A DNA stretch of 8,009 nucleotides. Origin: SLSG01 sp964477035. Lineage in GTDB: Bacteria; Bacteroidota; Bacteroidia; Bacteroidales; UBA7960. Shown one piece after another: positions 6,436-8,009 of the stretch (positions within the stretch are counted from its first letter, which is position 1; the number at the start of each line of letters is the position of its first letter). The position numbers were made by a program, and so were the translations under genes. The stretch is from contig CAYZCW010000032.1 in the NCBI GenBank assembly GCA_964477035.1, positions 1 to 8,009 of the forward strand, given 5' to 3'. A model generated the notes under the pieces. It did no database searches. It saw only the letters and a list, made by a program, of their open reading frames with translations, and had not been told where the DNA came from.

Positions 6436-8009
6436 ACGCTGGCGGCCCTGGTGCTTGCCATGGCTTCCTGCGGGTCGCCCCTGGAGCGGGTCGACCTGAT
6501 CATCACCAACGGCATCATCCATACCGTGGATGAGGAGTTCAACATCGCCCAGAGCGCGGCCATCCGCGACGGCCGCTTCGTGGCCGTGGGCACCGACCGG
6601 GACATCATGGCCACTTACCGGGCCGACGAGCTGATCGACCTGCGCAAGGCCTACGTGTACCCCGGACTGATCGATCCCCATGCCCATTTCTTTGGCTACG
6701 GCACCTCCCTGATGAATCCCGACCTGATGGGCACGACCTCCTTCGAAGAAATCATCGGGCTGCTGCAGGCCCACCACGAGCGCTACGGCGGGGAGTGGAT
6801 CACCGGCCGCGGCTGGGACCAGAACCTCTGGCCCGTGCAGGAGTTTCCGCACCGGAGCCAGCTCGACGAAGCCTTCCCTGACACGCCGGTCCTGCTGGTG
6901 AGGGTGGACGGCCACGCCGCCATCGCCAACTCCGAGGCCCTGCGCCGGGCGGGCGTCACCGCCTCCACCACCGTGGCGGGAGGGGACGTGATCCTGCGGA
7001 ACGGGGAGCCCACCGGCATCCTGATCGACAACGCCATCGGGCTGGTGCGCCGGCACATCCCGGCCCTGACCCGGGAACAGGAGATCCAGGCCCTGTTGAA
7101 TGCCCAGGAGAACTGCTTTGCCGTGGGACTCACCAGCGTGAACGATGCCGGGGTCAGCGCCTCCACGGTAAGGCTCGTCGACTCCCTGCAGCAGTCAGGC
7201 CAGCTGAAGATGCGGGTCTACGCCATGCTCAGTCCGACGACAGAAAACTTCGAAACCTATGTGGCAAACGGACACTACAAGACCGACCACCTGAACGTGC
7301 GCTCGGTGAAGCTGTATGCCGACGGGGCCCTGGGTTCGAGGGGCGCCAGGCTGCTGGAACCCTACAGCGACGAGCCCGGCAATGTGGGCTTGCTGGTGGA
7401 GACGCCCGAATACCTGGAAGAGATCTCCCGCCTGGCCTATGAAAACGATTACCAGGTCGCCGTCCATTGCATCGGGGATGAGGCCGTGCGGCTCATGCTG
7501 CACATTTTCGGGGACATCCTGGGCGGCCCCAATGACCGGCGCTGGCGCATCGAGCATGCCCAGATCGTGCACCCCGACGACTTCGACCTGTTCGGCCAAT
7601 ACAACATCGTCCCCAGCATGCAGGCCCTGCACGGCACCTCCGACATGCTCTGGGCGATCGACCGCATCGGCCCCGAACGGCTCAGGGAGGCCTATGCCCT
7701 GCAGGAGCTGCTGCAGCAGAACGGCTGGCTGCCCAACGGCAGCGACTTCCCCGTGGAGCCCATCAACCCGCTTTACGGCTTTTATGCCGCCGTGGAGCGC
7801 AAGAACTTTGACCAGTATCCGCCCGAAGGCTTTCAGATGGAGAACGCCCTGACGCGCCGCCAGGCCCTCCGGGCCATGACCATCTGGGCCGCCAAAGCCC
7901 AGTTCGAGGAGGACGAAAAAGGCAGCATCGAGGCCGGCAAGTTCGCCGATTTCATCGTCACCGCCCAGGACCTGATGACCATGCCGGCGGAAGGAATCAA
8001 CACCCTGCC
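6436..8009 (+). CDS. Lipoprotein amidohydrolase, YtcJ/NfdA-like (amidohydrolase family 3), partial at both ends
   Basis: This frame is open from the gap to the window end (524 codons and 2 bases, no stop). It encodes a metal-dependent hydrolase of the amidohydrolase superfamily, in the group that includes B. subtilis YtcJ and N-substituted formamide deformylase. The substrate is unknown. The visible start is a signal-peptide hydrophobic core followed by a lipobox-like AMASC, with the cysteine codon at 6469-6471. That predicts export and lipid attachment. The domain then begins DLIITNGIIHTVDE. Expected metal or active-site motifs are all present: HAH (codons 6679 and 6685), the likely carboxylated Lys in VKLYADGALGSRGA (7309), His in VAVHCIGDEAV (7465), His in RIEHAQIV (7555) and Asp in NGSDFPVEP (7744). 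The final visible part, GSIEAGKFADFIV, is the usual return to the N-terminal beta-sandwich, so perhaps 20-40 residues are missing. It probably follows the nitroreductase in the same unit. Family confident; function open. Confidence 0.93.

Noticed and set aside
6434..6533. Continuation of the nitroreductase frame past the Ns to a stop near 6533
   Set aside because: That frame is only open by chance. The sequence after the gap codes in another frame for the amidohydrolase signal peptide and first strands, and the gap length cannot be trusted to keep frame.

Overview
The window is GC-rich, gene-dense DNA with all supported genes on the + strand. It looks like a member of the Bacteroidetes (Bacteroidota), probably a Bacteroidales-like lineage with unusually high GC. 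The evidence is the wording of ArgH, CarA and CarB, which fits the forms I know from Bacteroidales better than the proteobacterial forms. In addition, starts lack clear Shine-Dalgarno sequences and the one promoter-like element matches the Bacteroidetes -7 consensus TAnnTTTG. The assignment comes from memory of these families, not from a database search.

Layout. (1) 2-1267: argininosuccinate lyase (argH), missing its first ~20-30 codons at the window edge. (2) 1264-2349: carA, overlapping argH by 4 bases (ATGA). (3) 2371-5589: carB, complete, 21 bases after carA. (4) 5590-5744: a 155-base spacer with an AT-rich patch and a candidate promoter. (5) 5745-6333: a nitroreductase-family FMN protein with a possible N-terminal membrane anchor, its last codons lost in a gap. 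(6) 6334-6433: 100 Ns, a scaffold gap. (7) 6436-8009: a lipoprotein-type amidohydrolase of the YtcJ/NfdA-like group (amidohydrolase family 3), incomplete at both ends.

How the genes work together. CarA and CarB form the glutamine-dependent carbamoyl-phosphate synthetase, which feeds the transcarbamylase step of arginine synthesis and the first step of pyrimidine synthesis. ArgH performs the last step of arginine synthesis. The overlap and short spacer suggest one transcript, probably the 3' end of a larger arginine operon beginning before the window. The nitroreductase and amidohydrolase seem to be a separate unit, set off by the spacer and promoter candidate; nothing visible ties them to arginine metabolism.

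I see no RNA genes, CRISPR, insertion sequences, phage genes or defence genes, and no convincing undescribed system. The items most worth a second look are the eukaryote-like (CAD-like) character of CarAB with altered ornithine-site positions, the unusual N-terminus and start of the nitroreductase, and the unassigned substrate of the lipoprotein amidohydrolase.
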